43,219 nt of DNA from Candidatus Cloacimonetes bacterium HGW-Cloacimonetes-1 (GTDB lineage Bacteria > Cloacimonadota > Cloacimonadia > Cloacimonadales > Cloacimonadaceae): the NCBI GenBank assembly GCA_002841975.1, contig PHBQ01000016.1, forward strand, positions 1-43,219. The letters run 5' to 3'. Positions 34,471 through 43,186 of the stretch are shown here, in pieces. The notes below the pieces were generated by a model. The model was not told the DNA's origin and ran no database searches. It worked only from the letters and a program-made list of their open reading frames with translations. Numbering within the stretch: position 1 is the first letter of the stretch; each line of letters begins with the position of its first letter. The position numbers were made by a program, and so were the translations under genes.

Positions 34471-37392
34471 CTAATCTTGTATCTCTCGTCGTGCATATAC
34501 TCCCATTAAGCCGTTAAATGAACTCAGTAAAGGTATATCTATCAGGAAATAGTCTGCGAGCTTCTCGAACTTCTTGTCATAGGCAATTCCATATTTTAGT
34601 ACAGTTTCGATCCCCAAAATCGAAGTCTCTACTTTCACTTCAAATCCACTTGCCTGATAAGTGTATTGGTCATTTGCTTCAGCCAAGACATCTTTTAGGA
34701 CAGTATAATCATGCCACAAGGAAACTCCGGCATAACCTGTGGATACGATATTGTCATCCCAACCCAGTCCAAACTTCAGGTCATCAGTCAGTTTGACATT
34801 GATTTGGTTCTGCACATTCAGAATCTTTTTACACAGATGGTCATCCTCATACCCACGTAGATAATAGCGCCGGAACGCAGGTTTATTGTTGGCTTGGAGG
34901 ATGGCATAATGATCTGTTCCCGGGAGCAGCTGATCGATTTGATCTCCATTCACAAACTCATAGGTGCTACGATTTTCAAAGGCTATCGTACGTAATTGCT
35001 CACTCTTCACAGAATGCAAGAGTGGTGCAAAGACCAATCCTGCTTTGAATGTATGCTGATCAAAATCCATGTTCATGGCGAGCTTATCTGTGGCAGCTTG
35101 CAAAGAATAATCCAGATTGAAAGCACACACGGGATGTAGCACAGAGTTTTCCCAGGGAAGGTTGTAGCCGTATCCGAGGCTCGACACAAAGGAGGAAAAG
35201 TTCTTGCTTTTAAAAATGGGATTGGCGTTCACATTGTGGAATTCGTCATATTTCCAGCCTATGTTAAACTTTGCAAAGGTGAAAGGTCGGTTGATGGTGA
35301 TTGGGAAATCTGCAGAAACAGCCACTTCATCGATGTCTTGATAGTAAAGCTTGTCTTCTTTCAAGCCGGAAAGCCACTGATAGCGCGCATAGATCACCGA
35401 GATGGCAGGGTCATAGCATTGATTCAAATACATAAATGTCCACCAAGCCTTGTCCCGAGAGCTGTAGGGGAGATAAGCAGCTCCACCCAGTACATGCTTG
35501 CCCAGAGCTTCGGAAACCACAAACCCACCAATTACAGAGTTGTAAGTCGGAATAGCCAGTCCTCCTCTCCATTTGATGGCACGCAAAGAGTTGTACCGAA
35601 CAGGTTGAGATACCAGTACACTATCAAGATCATTGGAAATGGTATATTGAGGCTGTGCCATGATCCATTTATTGTAGTAGTTCTCAGAAAAAGTCATTGG
35701 CTCGGTAGCTTTGATCTCCGGTTTAAAATAGCCCAAGATCGCTCCGCCTCTTTTGAATTCTGCCATGCCTATCAATTTATCATCGATGTATCTCAAGGGA
35801 ATTGCATTGTAAGCATTGTCTGAAAACTTCAGATCCACTCCGCTATCCAGATTCCGTTGAAAGATATCAAGGCTAAAATCAACGGCATTTTCCACAGTAT
35901 AGATCAAGTCCAGATCAGTGCTCCACAAAATGGATTGTGGCATATTTTGCAGAGTAATAGTATGCATTATTGAGGCACTTGCCGTATCCAAGATGAAGAT
36001 ATGAAACTCTTTGGAGTGGTCAAACACTGTTACTGCCAGTTTACTGTTATCAGGAGAGAGCTTGATATTGCTGATTTGATCATCAGAATTCAGACTAAGC
36101 CACTTGAAGATTGAGAGGTCCGGTTTTATGTAGTAGATGTCGTTGGTGGATTTCCCCAAGGCCTGATAATAAATGCCACCCAAGCTGTCAATTGCTGCTA
36201 GGTTCCCCTCTCCAAAGGACTTCAGCTTTCGGGAGGCAACATCATACTTAAACACTCTGGGAGCCATTCTTCCTTTATTGTGGCGTGAATATGCACAGTA
36301 TGCTATCCATTTGCCATTATCACTCAAGGAGATGGATGTCATACTACCATACTTCACTATCTTGCGCGGGTTCTCCAACTTGAGCTTATTGCTACTCAAG
36401 CTATCAGTCAGTACTTTTGCCAAGACCAGGTCATAATATTTCTGCGCTTTGGTTTTACGCCCCAATAATAGTAGATTATCTTTTTTCCAATCCAGCTTTG
36501 ACAGATCGCAGTATTCGGTTTTTAGTTTGGTAAAATCGTTGATGTTGCCGATGGATGTTGTATCAGAATCCGCTGCTTTGGCATTATAGACTTCTCCATA
36601 ATAATATGTTGCGACGTAGCGTCTCCACTCTTCTGTAAAATCCTTGTAGGATTTGTGAAAAACATCTTCAAAGGCTTCCTTAAAATCGTACATCTTGGCT
36701 TTGGAACGATAGTTTAACAGTTTCGCCAAACTTTTCTCGCCATACACTTGGTCGATATAGCGAACCATCGAAAAGCCTGCTCCATAAAGCAATCCACCCT
36801 CATACATAGGAGATGTGGTATCTGCGGTTTGGGACAATATCGAAGCCTTCAAAAAGCGGTCACCCCGGTTATAACCCCAGGGCTCGCCACTAAAGAATTG
36901 AGCGTAACCCTCATTTAATGAATGTGGGAAGGACAAGCTCGATACGGGGAAGATCGGAGACATCCAATCTCGAATTGAAGTACTAACAAACCAATGCGAC
37001 ATCTCGTGGGCAACTACTTTGCGTATCCATTTGTCGTTACCGGTAAACATCGTAGTGAAATCATTCTGATTGACCCAGATAAATATGTAATAATTGAAAA
37101 CTGTCGCCCCATTGGGGATGTTATCCTGATCAGAGACATAAATAATGCACTTGGTCTTGGGCTCTATCTCATAGCTTTTGCAGAGCGCATCAAAGGTGTT
37201 CTGAGCTATCTGTGCCGTTTCAGTTGCTTCTGCCAGGAGAGGGTCATGGTAGATAATCTGGCAGTTTGTGGTCGTGAGGCTTTTCCATTTCAATTCGGGA
37301 TGATTACGGTCATTCATTCCACTATACGCTACTAATCCAAAGGCTTGCACAGCAACAATGACAATTACTAAGAACAATAAGCATTTTTTCAT
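34471..37392 (-). CDS. Zinc metallopeptidase - TolB-like propeller - outer-membrane barrel fusion
   Basis: 973 residues from the ATG at 37392, chosen for CAGGAGAGC just upstream. Signal peptide MKKCLLFLVIVIVAVQAFGL. Residues about 35-260 form a gluzincin-type peptidase: RKVVAHEMSHWFVST carries HExxH (near residue 128), and LNEGYAQFFSGEPWG about 30 residues later supplies the third zinc ligand Glu. Residues about 270-560 contain TolB/WD-type repeats (SISLSDNGKWIAYCAYS, IKLSPDNSKLAVTVFD). From about 600 to the end, strands of alternating hydrophobic and polar residues (FMYLNQCYDPAISVIYARYQ, FSSFVSSLGYGYNLPW) and FRRYYLRGYEDD suggest a BamA-like or similar outer-membrane barrel. The C-terminus, ARREIQD, lacks the usual final aromatic. 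A surface or periplasmic protease anchored in the outer membrane is inferred; its substrate is unknown. Confidence 0.82.
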   Translation of the reverse strand: MKKCLLFLVIVIVAVQAFGLVAYSGMNDRNHPELKWKSLTTTNCQIIYHDPLLAEATETAQIAQNTFDALCKSYEIEPKTKCIIYVSDQDNIPNGATVFNYYIFIWVNQNDFTTMFTGNDKWIRKVVAHEMSHWFVSTSIRDWMSPIFPVSSLSFPHSLNEGYAQFFSGEPWGYNRGDRFLKASILSQTADTTSPMYEGGLLYGAGFSMVRYIDQVYGEKSLAKLLNYRSKAKMYDFKEAFEDVFHKSYKDFTEEWRRYVATYYYGEVYNAKAADSDTTSIGNINDFTKLKTEYCDLSKLDWKKDNLLLLGRKTKAQKYYDLVLAKVLTDSLSSNKLKLENPRKIVKYGSMTSISLSDNGKWIAYCAYSRHNKGRMAPRVFKYDVASRKLKSFGEGNLAAIDSLGGIYYQALGKSTNDIYYIKPDLSIFKWLSLNSDDQISNIKLSPDNSKLAVTVFDHSKEFHIFILDTASASIMHTITLQNMPQSILWSTDLDLIYTVENAVDFSLDIFQRNLDSGVDLKFSDNAYNAIPLRYIDDKLIGMAEFKRGGAILGYFKPEIKATEPMTFSENYYNKWIMAQPQYTISNDLDSVLVSQPVRYNSLRAIKWRGGLAIPTYNSVIGGFVVSEALGKHVLGGAAYLPYSSRDKAWWTFMYLNQCYDPAISVIYARYQWLSGLKEDKLYYQDIDEVAVSADFPITINRPFTFAKFNIGWKYDEFHNVNANPIFKSKNFSSFVSSLGYGYNLPWENSVLHPVCAFNLDYSLQAATDKLAMNMDFDQHTFKAGLVFAPLLHSVKSEQLRTIAFENRSTYEFVNGDQIDQLLPGTDHYAILQANNKPAFRRYYLRGYEDDHLCKKILNVQNQINVKLTDDLKFGLGWDDNIVSTGYAGVSLWHDYTVLKDVLAEANDQYTYQASGFEVKVETSILGIETVLKYGIAYDKKFEKLADYFLIDIPLLSSFNGLMGVYARREIQD

Positions 37393-37531
37393 TCGCTCTC
37401 CTGAGGGCAATTCTCAAACTTCACTGTTAGGCGAGTTCTGATGCCGAGATGTGATTATATTTGTGACACTTTCCAGAGGATATGAGTTAACAGTCAAGAG
37501 GAATCGCTTTCCGGAAATTTGCAGTAGGTCC

Positions 37532-37599
37532 CTTGCTCAAATCCGAGGTGCTTCCCTCGTGACTCCCTCGTCAGACTTGCGAATCACGAGGGATGTGCC
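37532..37599 (+). repeat. Intergenic CCCTCGTG palindromic repeat, copy D
   Basis: TTGCTCAAATCCGAGGTG, then CTTCCCTCGTG, ACTCCCTCGT, CAGACTTGCGAA and TCACGAGGGATGTGCC. In this copy CCCTCGTGA pairs directly with TCACGAGGG to give a 9-bp hairpin. It sits between divergent genes. Confidence 0.83.
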
Positions 37600-37763
37600 A
37601 CTGAATTAGGAGGTATATCTATAACCTAAATATAAATATTCCCATTTCTCCCCATACTGTTCCCCATACCAAAAAATAACACGACTTCCCGGTGAAGGCC
37701 GGGATTTAGTTCTTTATAAAAGATTACTTTAGATGTACTTAAGCATGAAAATAGTGACTCGGG

Positions 37764-37784
37764 CTCCCAAATCAAGTTTGGGAG
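37764..37784. repeat. Perfect hairpin CTCCCAAA / TTTGGGAG
   Basis: 8-bp perfect stem with loop TCAAG, intergenic, no T-run. It is next to the C-rich element and may be part of the same mobile or repeat unit. Confidence 0.55.
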
Positions 37785-37789
37785 TAGTC

Positions 37790-37833
37790 AAGACACCCTC
37801 ACCCCCAGCCCCTCTCCCAAAATGGGCGAGGGG
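37790..37833. repeat. REP-like CCCTCACCCCCAGCCCCTCTCCC element
   Basis: CACCCTCACCCCCAGCC runs into the hairpin CCCCTC-T-CCCA / TGGG-C-GAGGGG (37809-37833). Similar CCCTCACCCC...CTCTCCC palindromic elements are scattered in many bacterial genomes. It is distinct from the CCCTCGTG family. Confidence 0.6.
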
Positions 37834-38115
37834 AGAATGAAACCCAGACACCCAGAACGTGAGAGGGGAGCTACGCAACTGCGAGTTTCCGAGATGGGCT
37901 TGGGGATAACTGGCATCTTCCGGAGCGGAGCCCCAAAAATGCCTTGACAAAACAGATATGATCAAATTTCTTTTAAAATGGGGGTTTTGTAAACATGTTG
38001 TTGATCAAAGCCTTGGATAGATTTTAATCTACCTATCTTACAGTCGCGTTTAGGGTGACATGCTAATGTAAGGTGAGTGTTCATTTTAAGTATTTGTAAC
38101 GCTGGAGAGAATAAT

Positions 38116-39672
38116 ATGTTTTGCAACAAAACGACGCTGGGTTTGATATCGGTATTATTGATTGGGTTTATACTCACTTCCTGTGTTTCCTACAAACCAC
38201 GCACAGTCGAGGTCAATCGGCGTAGTAATTATTACAGACGTGATGCGCATCTGATCTGGCCGGGAAGTACGGAAAGCGACCTCTATATGAAAGATATGTC
38301 ATTCGCCGGCAACACCCTCAGCGGGACTGTCTATCAGAAACCAACACCGAAAGCTCAGAGGAACAATGGCTTCATGGCAAATCTGTATCTGGATAGTTCA
38401 GTTGTTTATCCCGATTCACTGCCCTGCAAACTTGCCATTACAACAGACAAAATACTTAAATTGGAAGTCTATGACAGCAGCGTAGGGAAGACGATTGTTT
38501 ACACTTTTCTTTCTGCCACAGCAGTTGCCGCTGTCATCTTGGTGATATTCCTGGCAACCAAAGAATCATGTCCCTTTATCTATAGCTTTAATGGTAGTAC
38601 TTACGATTTTATCGGGGAGATTTATAGTGGAGCTATATTACCGGGATTGGAAAGGGATGATTATCTACCGCTTCCAGGCCTGAAGCCAGTAAATGCCAGT
38701 TATCAACTGAAAATGACCAATGAAGTTCAAGAGATTCAGCATACAAATATGACCGAGTTACTTGTGGTTGATCATTCGGTGGGGACGAACGTCCTGATAG
38801 ACAAATACGGAAAATGTCACAGTTATCAAGCCCTGCAAGCTCCGATATTGGCACATGATGCAGATGCAAACAACATCTTGGATCTGATCAGCAGCCGGGA
38901 CAGCCTGCGCTATCTGGGAGGTTCGAATAATCATGCGAAAGCCAGTGATGAGATGTATTTGACATTTGATCGACCAAACGAAGAGGATGAAGCCCTCTTG
39001 GTGTTTCGTGGCAAGAACTCCTTTTGGCTAGACTATACGATGGGGCAGTTCTTCAATATGTTCGGCAGTAAATATGCCAAGTGGTTCAAAAATCAAAAGA
39101 CTTCTAAGAATCAAATACAACCAAACTGGGCATTGGAACAAGATATCCCACTATCGGTGTTTCTACGTGAGCATGGAGAGTGGAAATTCGTGGATTACTA
39201 TTATGTAGTAGGACCAATGGCGGACAAAGATATGGTGATGCCAATCGATATCAGTAATGTGGGCTCGGACCAGATCGAAATCAAGCTGGAATCCGGGTAC
39301 TTATTTTGGGAAACGGATTACGTGGCACTGGGCGTTGGTTCCCGTTCACCGGTTTATCAAGAAGCTGTTCCTATCTCAAAAGCCGTTAGTCATGATGCAA
39401 AGGACCTAAGCGGGATTTTGAAAGTCTCCGACAAAAAGTACTTTACTATGCCCCAGATCGGTAACTATGCCGTCTTGAACTTTGCAGTTCCGGCACTTCA
39501 TCAGGATTGTGAGAGAACGGTGTTCCTGCATAGCCGGGGTCACTACGAAGTGCTCCGTAAGCCTTCCGGCAATCCTGATGTGAAGTATCTGGAAAGCTTC
39601 CGGCAGCCCGGTAAGATGGGTCAATTCTCTCGGGAATTGTATCTGCAAAAACTAAAACTGGCAGGCAAATGA
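38116..39672 (+). CDS. Lipoprotein with internal membrane helix, paired with a radical SAM gene
   Basis: 518 residues from the ATG at 38116 (GGAGAGAATAAT upstream). The signal LGLISVLLIGFILTSC ends in a lipobox. Residues about 126-146 (TIVYTFLSATAVAAVILVIF) are a second hydrophobic helix, followed at once by a motif I have seen in other FCB lipoproteins but cannot name: SCPFIYSFNGSTYDFIGE, then SGAILPGLERDDYLPLPGL. The remaining 350 residues are beta-rich and include LLVFRGKNSFWLDYTMGQFF and YYYVVGPMADKDMVMPIDI. Four cysteines lie beyond the lipobox (near 102, 152, 235 and 475). Function unknown. The stop overlaps the start of the radical SAM gene as ATGA, which ties the two together. Confidence 0.75.
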   Translation: MFCNKTTLGLISVLLIGFILTSCVSYKPRTVEVNRRSNYYRRDAHLIWPGSTESDLYMKDMSFAGNTLSGTVYQKPTPKAQRNNGFMANLYLDSSVVYPDSLPCKLAITTDKILKLEVYDSSVGKTIVYTFLSATAVAAVILVIFLATKESCPFIYSFNGSTYDFIGEIYSGAILPGLERDDYLPLPGLKPVNASYQLKMTNEVQEIQHTNMTELLVVDHSVGTNVLIDKYGKCHSYQALQAPILAHDADANNILDLISSRDSLRYLGGSNNHAKASDEMYLTFDRPNEEDEALLVFRGKNSFWLDYTMGQFFNMFGSKYAKWFKNQKTSKNQIQPNWALEQDIPLSVFLREHGEWKFVDYYYVVGPMADKDMVMPIDISNVGSDQIEIKLESGYLFWETDYVALGVGSRSPVYQEAVPISKAVSHDAKDLSGILKVSDKKYFTMPQIGNYAVLNFAVPALHQDCERTVFLHSRGHYEVLRKPSGNPDVKYLESFRQPGKMGQFSRELYLQKLKLAGK

Positions 39673-40814
39673 GAAGACATCTCAGCTTTAGCCAGCTTGT
39701 CTATGAGTATAGTATTCGAGCCCTCTTGAGGCTAAACATTTTAACTATAGCCTTACGAGTTTATCGCAATCCTGTGAGTGCCATTCAGACTCTCAGAAAA
39801 CTGATGTGCCTTAGAGCAAGCATCCAGGGTAATTCCAGAATTGCCAAACTGGCAAGAGTGGGGACCAAGTACTACTGGTCTATTTCAGCAGCAGCGTGGC
39901 CTTCTCCTGCCTTCAATCATTTTATCAGCAATGAGTTGCACCGTATCAAGGCTCACCAAAAGTCCACGCAGCTCCAGACTATGATCTTCTCCATCACCAA
40001 TCGGTGTCCACTGGAGTGCGAACACTGTTATGAATGGAACAATCTCTCCGCCCAAGATATCCTGAGTACAGAGGAACTACTTCATATATTGCAGAAAGTA
40101 CAGAATTACGGTGTATCAAACATTCAGTTCAGCGGGGGAGAACCACTTGTCCGCTTTGATGCTCTGATCCAGTTAATCACTGCTACACGGGCCGAGACAG
40201 AATTGTGGGTGTTAACATCCGGTTTCGGCTTGAGCCTTCCCAAAGCAAGAGCATTGAAGAAGGCGGGGCTAAGCGGTGTGGTCATTAGTTTGGATCACTG
40301 GTCTGAAGATCTGCACAATCAATTCCGAAATCATGAAAAGTCTTTTTCCTCTGCATTAGAAGCCATTGGAAATGCCAAGCAAGCAGGCTTGGCGGTAGCA
40401 CTTTCGCTGTGTGCAAGCCGTGATTTTGTCTCAAAAGACAATTTGGAAAAATACTATCGGTTAGCCCATGAAATGGGTGTGGATATTGTACGGATATTGG
40501 AGCCACGACAGGTGGGGCATTACACAGGTCTATCCGTGGAATTGGATACCGCCCATTTGGATATATTACATAAATTCTATCTGGAGACCATCAATTCTCC
40601 CGGCTATTGGCATATGCCTATCATCGATTATACAGTTTACCACCAAAGATTGCATGGCTGTTTTGGGGCCGGCGACAGATATCTATATATAGATTCCCGT
40701 GCCGATGTCCATGCTTGTCCATTCTGCCAGGGAGCTGCCGGTAATGCCCTAATCGATGAAATAGAGGCCTGTATCAACAAGCTACAAATCCGAGGATGCC
40801 ACAAGTATCACTAA
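39669..40814 (+). CDS. Radical SAM protein (SPASM-like C-terminus)
   Basis: 381 residues. The cluster motif CPLECEHC (C113, C117, C120) is in the order CxxxCxxC; SGGEPLVRF supplies the GGE SAM-binding motif. The 105-residue N-terminal extension is hydrophobic and helical (LLRLNILTIALRVYRNP, AAAWPSPAFNHFISNEL). The C-terminus has further cysteines, GCFGAGDRYLYIDSRADVHACPFC and RGCHKYH, resembling a short SPASM/twitch region that may bind auxiliary clusters. Such enzymes modify peptides or proteins, but the substrate is unknown. The 4-base overlap with the lipoprotein makes that protein the obvious candidate partner. No maturation peptide or protease is nearby. Confidence 0.87.
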   Translation: MRRHLSFSQLVYEYSIRALLRLNILTIALRVYRNPVSAIQTLRKLMCLRASIQGNSRIAKLARVGTKYYWSISAAAWPSPAFNHFISNELHRIKAHQKSTQLQTMIFSITNRCPLECEHCYEWNNLSAQDILSTEELLHILQKVQNYGVSNIQFSGGEPLVRFDALIQLITATRAETELWVLTSGFGLSLPKARALKKAGLSGVVISLDHWSEDLHNQFRNHEKSFSSALEAIGNAKQAGLAVALSLCASRDFVSKDNLEKYYRLAHEMGVDIVRILEPRQVGHYTGLSVELDTAHLDILHKFYLETINSPGYWHMPIIDYTVYHQRLHGCFGAGDRYLYIDSRADVHACPFCQGAAGNALIDEIEACINKLQIRGCHKYH

Positions 40815-40864
40815 GAATCTTTACCTTAATTTACTCAATGACGTCACTCATGAGATTATCAAAG

Positions 40865-40889
40865 ACAGATCGGATGAAGTTCGATCTGT
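40865..40889. repeat. Inverted repeat ACAGATCG / CGATCTGT
   Basis: 8-bp perfect stem with a 9-base loop in the gap between the radical SAM gene and the phosphate transporter. There is no T-run, so it is not called as a terminator; it could be an operator or a processing site. Confidence 0.45.
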
Positions 40890-41070
40890 ATGCCTTTATC
40901 AAATCAGATTCAAGCGATATCCTGGTAAGAAGAGTGATTGTAAGTAATCCTCCTAATCACTGACTTGCTAAAAACAATATTTCTTAACACTAACGAAATC
41001 GGTACAATTCAGCTTGACGAATTATCGGTTCATTTAGCCTAAGTGTATCATTAAAGACATAGGATTTGGT

Positions 41071-42771
41071 ATGAACTTTATTGACATTCTCAATTTCTTC
41101 GGGAGTTTGGCGTTGTTCCTCTTTGGAATGACGAAGATGAGTGATAACCTGCAAGCCGTTGCCGGAAACGAGATGCGGCGGATATTGAAGAAACTGACGA
41201 ATACTCCTCTGCGAGGTGTGTTTGTAGGTATTGCTGTGACGGGAATAATCCAAAGCAGCTCTGCAACTTCGGTGATGTTGATAGGCTTAGTTAATGCCGG
41301 TATCATGTCCCTCAATCAAGCAGTGGGCGTGATAATGGGTGCCAATATAGGTACTACGGTTACGGCTCAATTAATCGCTTTCAAACTGGGAGACTATGCT
41401 TTTGCATTCATCATCATTGGTGTAACTCTGCTTCTTTTGAAACGAAGTAAATCGATGGAAAAATGGAGCCAGATCATCTTGGGCTTTGGCCTTATCTTCA
41501 TTGGTTTGAATGGTATGTCTTCAGCAGTGGGGCCTCTCAAGGACTCTGAAATCGCTCGGAGCTTCATGGTAAATCTCAGTTCAAATCCCATTACTGGAAT
41601 TCTGACCGGGGCTTTATTTACGATGCTAATCCAAAGCTCATCGGCATCAATCGGTATTGTAATAGTACTGGCAATGAATCAGTTAATTCCCTTTGAAGGA
41701 GCCTTGTATTTGGTCTTTGGGGACAATATAGGGACGACTGTAACGGCTTGGATGGCAGGGATCGGTGCCAATACGACTGCCAGGCGAGTTGCCATGGTAC
41801 ATACCGTTTTTAATGTCCTGGGGACCATAATCTTTGCCATTCTTACCTACATAGGTATATATCCAAAGATCATCAACATGATCACGCCCGGGGATATTTT
41901 GAGAGGTGAGAATATTGCACGTCATATTGCCAATAGCCACACCCTCTTTAATGTAACCAACACGCTCTTATTTTTACCTTTCACAGGGTTTCTGGCTACC
42001 CTCGCTACCAGGCTCATCCCCCAGAAAGCTTCAGACACTGTATCCATGGGAGAACCCCGCCATCTGAACTATCTTTTGGTCGGAAATACGGAATTGGCTA
42101 TCGAGCAATCCATCAAAGAAATGAGAGAAATGCTGATTTTGGTGCGCAAAGCTTTCATCCTCTCCTTTAAGGCTTTTCATCAAAAAAACTACCGGATGCA
42201 GAAAAACGTAGATAAAATCGAAAGTGCGATTGATAACCTGCAGAAAGAAATCACACTCTACTTGGTGGCAGTTAACGACAGATCAAATTCAGACGCGATT
42301 ACCAAGAAAATCCCCGCTTTGCTGCATACGGTGAATGATATAGAAAAGCTTGGTGATTATGCCGAAGAGATCAATAAGATATTAAACGAACAAATCCTCA
42401 CTCAAAAGATACCCTTTCATCCAGAGTTTATGGTGATGATCGAAGAGATACATGGCAAGATGATGTATATGCTCGATCTCTCTATCGAATACTTGGTGAA
42501 TTTTGATAATGACTACACTTATAAGATAATCGAGATGGAGGGTAGGATAAACCAAATGCACCACGATCTGCGGATCAGGGTTATGGATCAAATTCAACAG
42601 GCATGCTGTGATTCTACCAGTGGACTCAATACTATAGACTATATAGATGCCATAGAGATGATAGCGGACAAGATGAAAAACCTCGTCAAAGCCGGTAGTC
42701 ATAAATTCGTTTATGATCCACTTTATGAGAGATTGCCGTTGGAAGATCTTGCCGATTACGATGATGATTGA
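41071..42771 (+). CDS. Na+/phosphate cotransporter family protein with PhoU-like C-terminus
   Basis: 566 residues. The first 320 form two inverted Na/Pi cotransporter repeats, each with the QSSS motif (GIIQSSSATSVMLIGL and MLIQSSSASIGIVIVL) and the GxNIGTT segment (MGANIGTTVTAQ, FGDNIGTTVTAW). Residues about 340-545 are helical with PhoU-like repeats (MREMLILVRKAFILSF, DIEKLGDYAEEINKIL, IEMIADKMKNLVKAG). The layout matches YjbB/NptA-type phosphate transporters of the inner membrane, where the PhoU part is thought to regulate activity. AGGATTTGGT precedes the ATG. It is followed by the decayed C39-like stretch and the rRNA promoter. Confidence 0.93.
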   Translation: MNFIDILNFFGSLALFLFGMTKMSDNLQAVAGNEMRRILKKLTNTPLRGVFVGIAVTGIIQSSSATSVMLIGLVNAGIMSLNQAVGVIMGANIGTTVTAQLIAFKLGDYAFAFIIIGVTLLLLKRSKSMEKWSQIILGFGLIFIGLNGMSSAVGPLKDSEIARSFMVNLSSNPITGILTGALFTMLIQSSSASIGIVIVLAMNQLIPFEGALYLVFGDNIGTTVTAWMAGIGANTTARRVAMVHTVFNVLGTIIFAILTYIGIYPKIINMITPGDILRGENIARHIANSHTLFNVTNTLLFLPFTGFLATLATRLIPQKASDTVSMGEPRHLNYLLVGNTELAIEQSIKEMREMLILVRKAFILSFKAFHQKNYRMQKNVDKIESAIDNLQKEITLYLVAVNDRSNSDAITKKIPALLHTVNDIEKLGDYAEEINKILNEQILTQKIPFHPEFMVMIEEIHGKMMYMLDLSIEYLVNFDNDYTYKIIEMEGRINQMHHDLRIRVMDQIQQACCDSTSGLNTIDYIDAIEMIADKMKNLVKAGSHKFVYDPLYERLPLEDLADYDDD

Positions 42772-43009
42772 GCAAGGATAGGTAACTGTGGTGGGCATGA
42801 CCAGTCCGTAATAGGCTGCATAGCAAGATATTATGGCTGCAGTGGCGGAATATTGATTTCCAAGAAATACTTATAAGTGATTATGCACCAGGTACATAGT
42901 GTGGTTTAGAGTACCCCTAGCAGATAGAAGTATGACTGAGACTGTAGAAACAGCAAAAAAACTTCACTATTATAAGTCTATGATTCGTATGTATATACAG
43001 TGCCTTTAG
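42772..43009 (+). pseudogene. Possible remnant of a peptidase C39 (bacteriocin-processing) domain
   Basis: In one frame (42787-42876) the translation is CGGHDQSVIGCIARYYGC, like the HDQTDCGxxCLASIARYYG core of C39 peptidases but lacking the DCG cysteine. In another frame (42932-43009), MTETVETAKKLHYYKSMIRM resembles the following LxxAAEKLGFRT segment of the same domain. The order and spacing fit a frame-shifted, decayed domain of about 80 residues. C39 domains sit at the N-terminus of bacteriocin ABC exporters. No ATPase or other exporter part remains. The similarity is short and by eye. Confidence 0.35.
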
Positions 43010-43042
43010 GCAGTGAAATAAGAAAAAGAGGCAAGATAATTC

Positions 43043-43071
43043 TTGACAAAAAAGGGGCGGTAAAGAATATG
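43043..43071 (+). promoter_or_regulatory. Promoter of the rRNA operon
   Basis: Perfect -35 TTGACA, a 17-base spacer, and AATATG as the -10, about 115 bases upstream of the 16S 5' end. No second promoter of equal quality was seen. Confidence 0.7.
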
Positions 43072-43120
43072 ACAAAACGCTTCCGTGATTGAGTGATTCA
43101 AGAGCGGTTAGCCGGAACCA

Positions 43121-43132
43121 AGATCTTTAAGA
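43121..43132 (+). promoter_or_regulatory. boxA-like antitermination element in the rRNA leader
   Basis: AGATCTTTAAGA resembles the boxA consensus TGCTCTTTAACA bound by NusB/S10 in rRNA leaders, and lies about 55 bases before the 16S start. Confidence 0.5.
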
Positions 43133-43186
43133 AAGTAAATAGAGTGCTATAGATGTTTGAGCGAGCCAAAGTCAATTATTTTATAA

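Larger units (their letters stand above)
37393..38115. other. 723-base divergent intergenic region, rich in palindromes
   Basis: No convincing gene. It holds repeat copy D, a hairpin TCCCGG/CCGGGA (37687-37704), a hairpin CTCCCAAA/TTTGGGAG, and a CCCCTC...GAGGGG element. TATAAT on the minus strand at 37459-37454 may be the -10 of the peptidase gene, but no -35 matches. TTGACA at 37944-37949 points toward the plus-strand lipoprotein gene, with no well-spaced -10. Confidence 0.5.

Noticed and set aside
37641-37667. Three CCCAT motifs spaced 10 and 12 bases apart, considered as a CRISPR or iteron-like array.
   Set aside because: Units are too short, spacing is irregular and there are no cas or rep genes. 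No CRISPR array was seen anywhere in the window.
37729-37965. 78-codon minus-strand frame in the peptidase/lipoprotein spacer.
   Set aside because: It runs through the C-rich REP-like hairpins (translation with GRGAGGEG), so it is a repeat read as protein.
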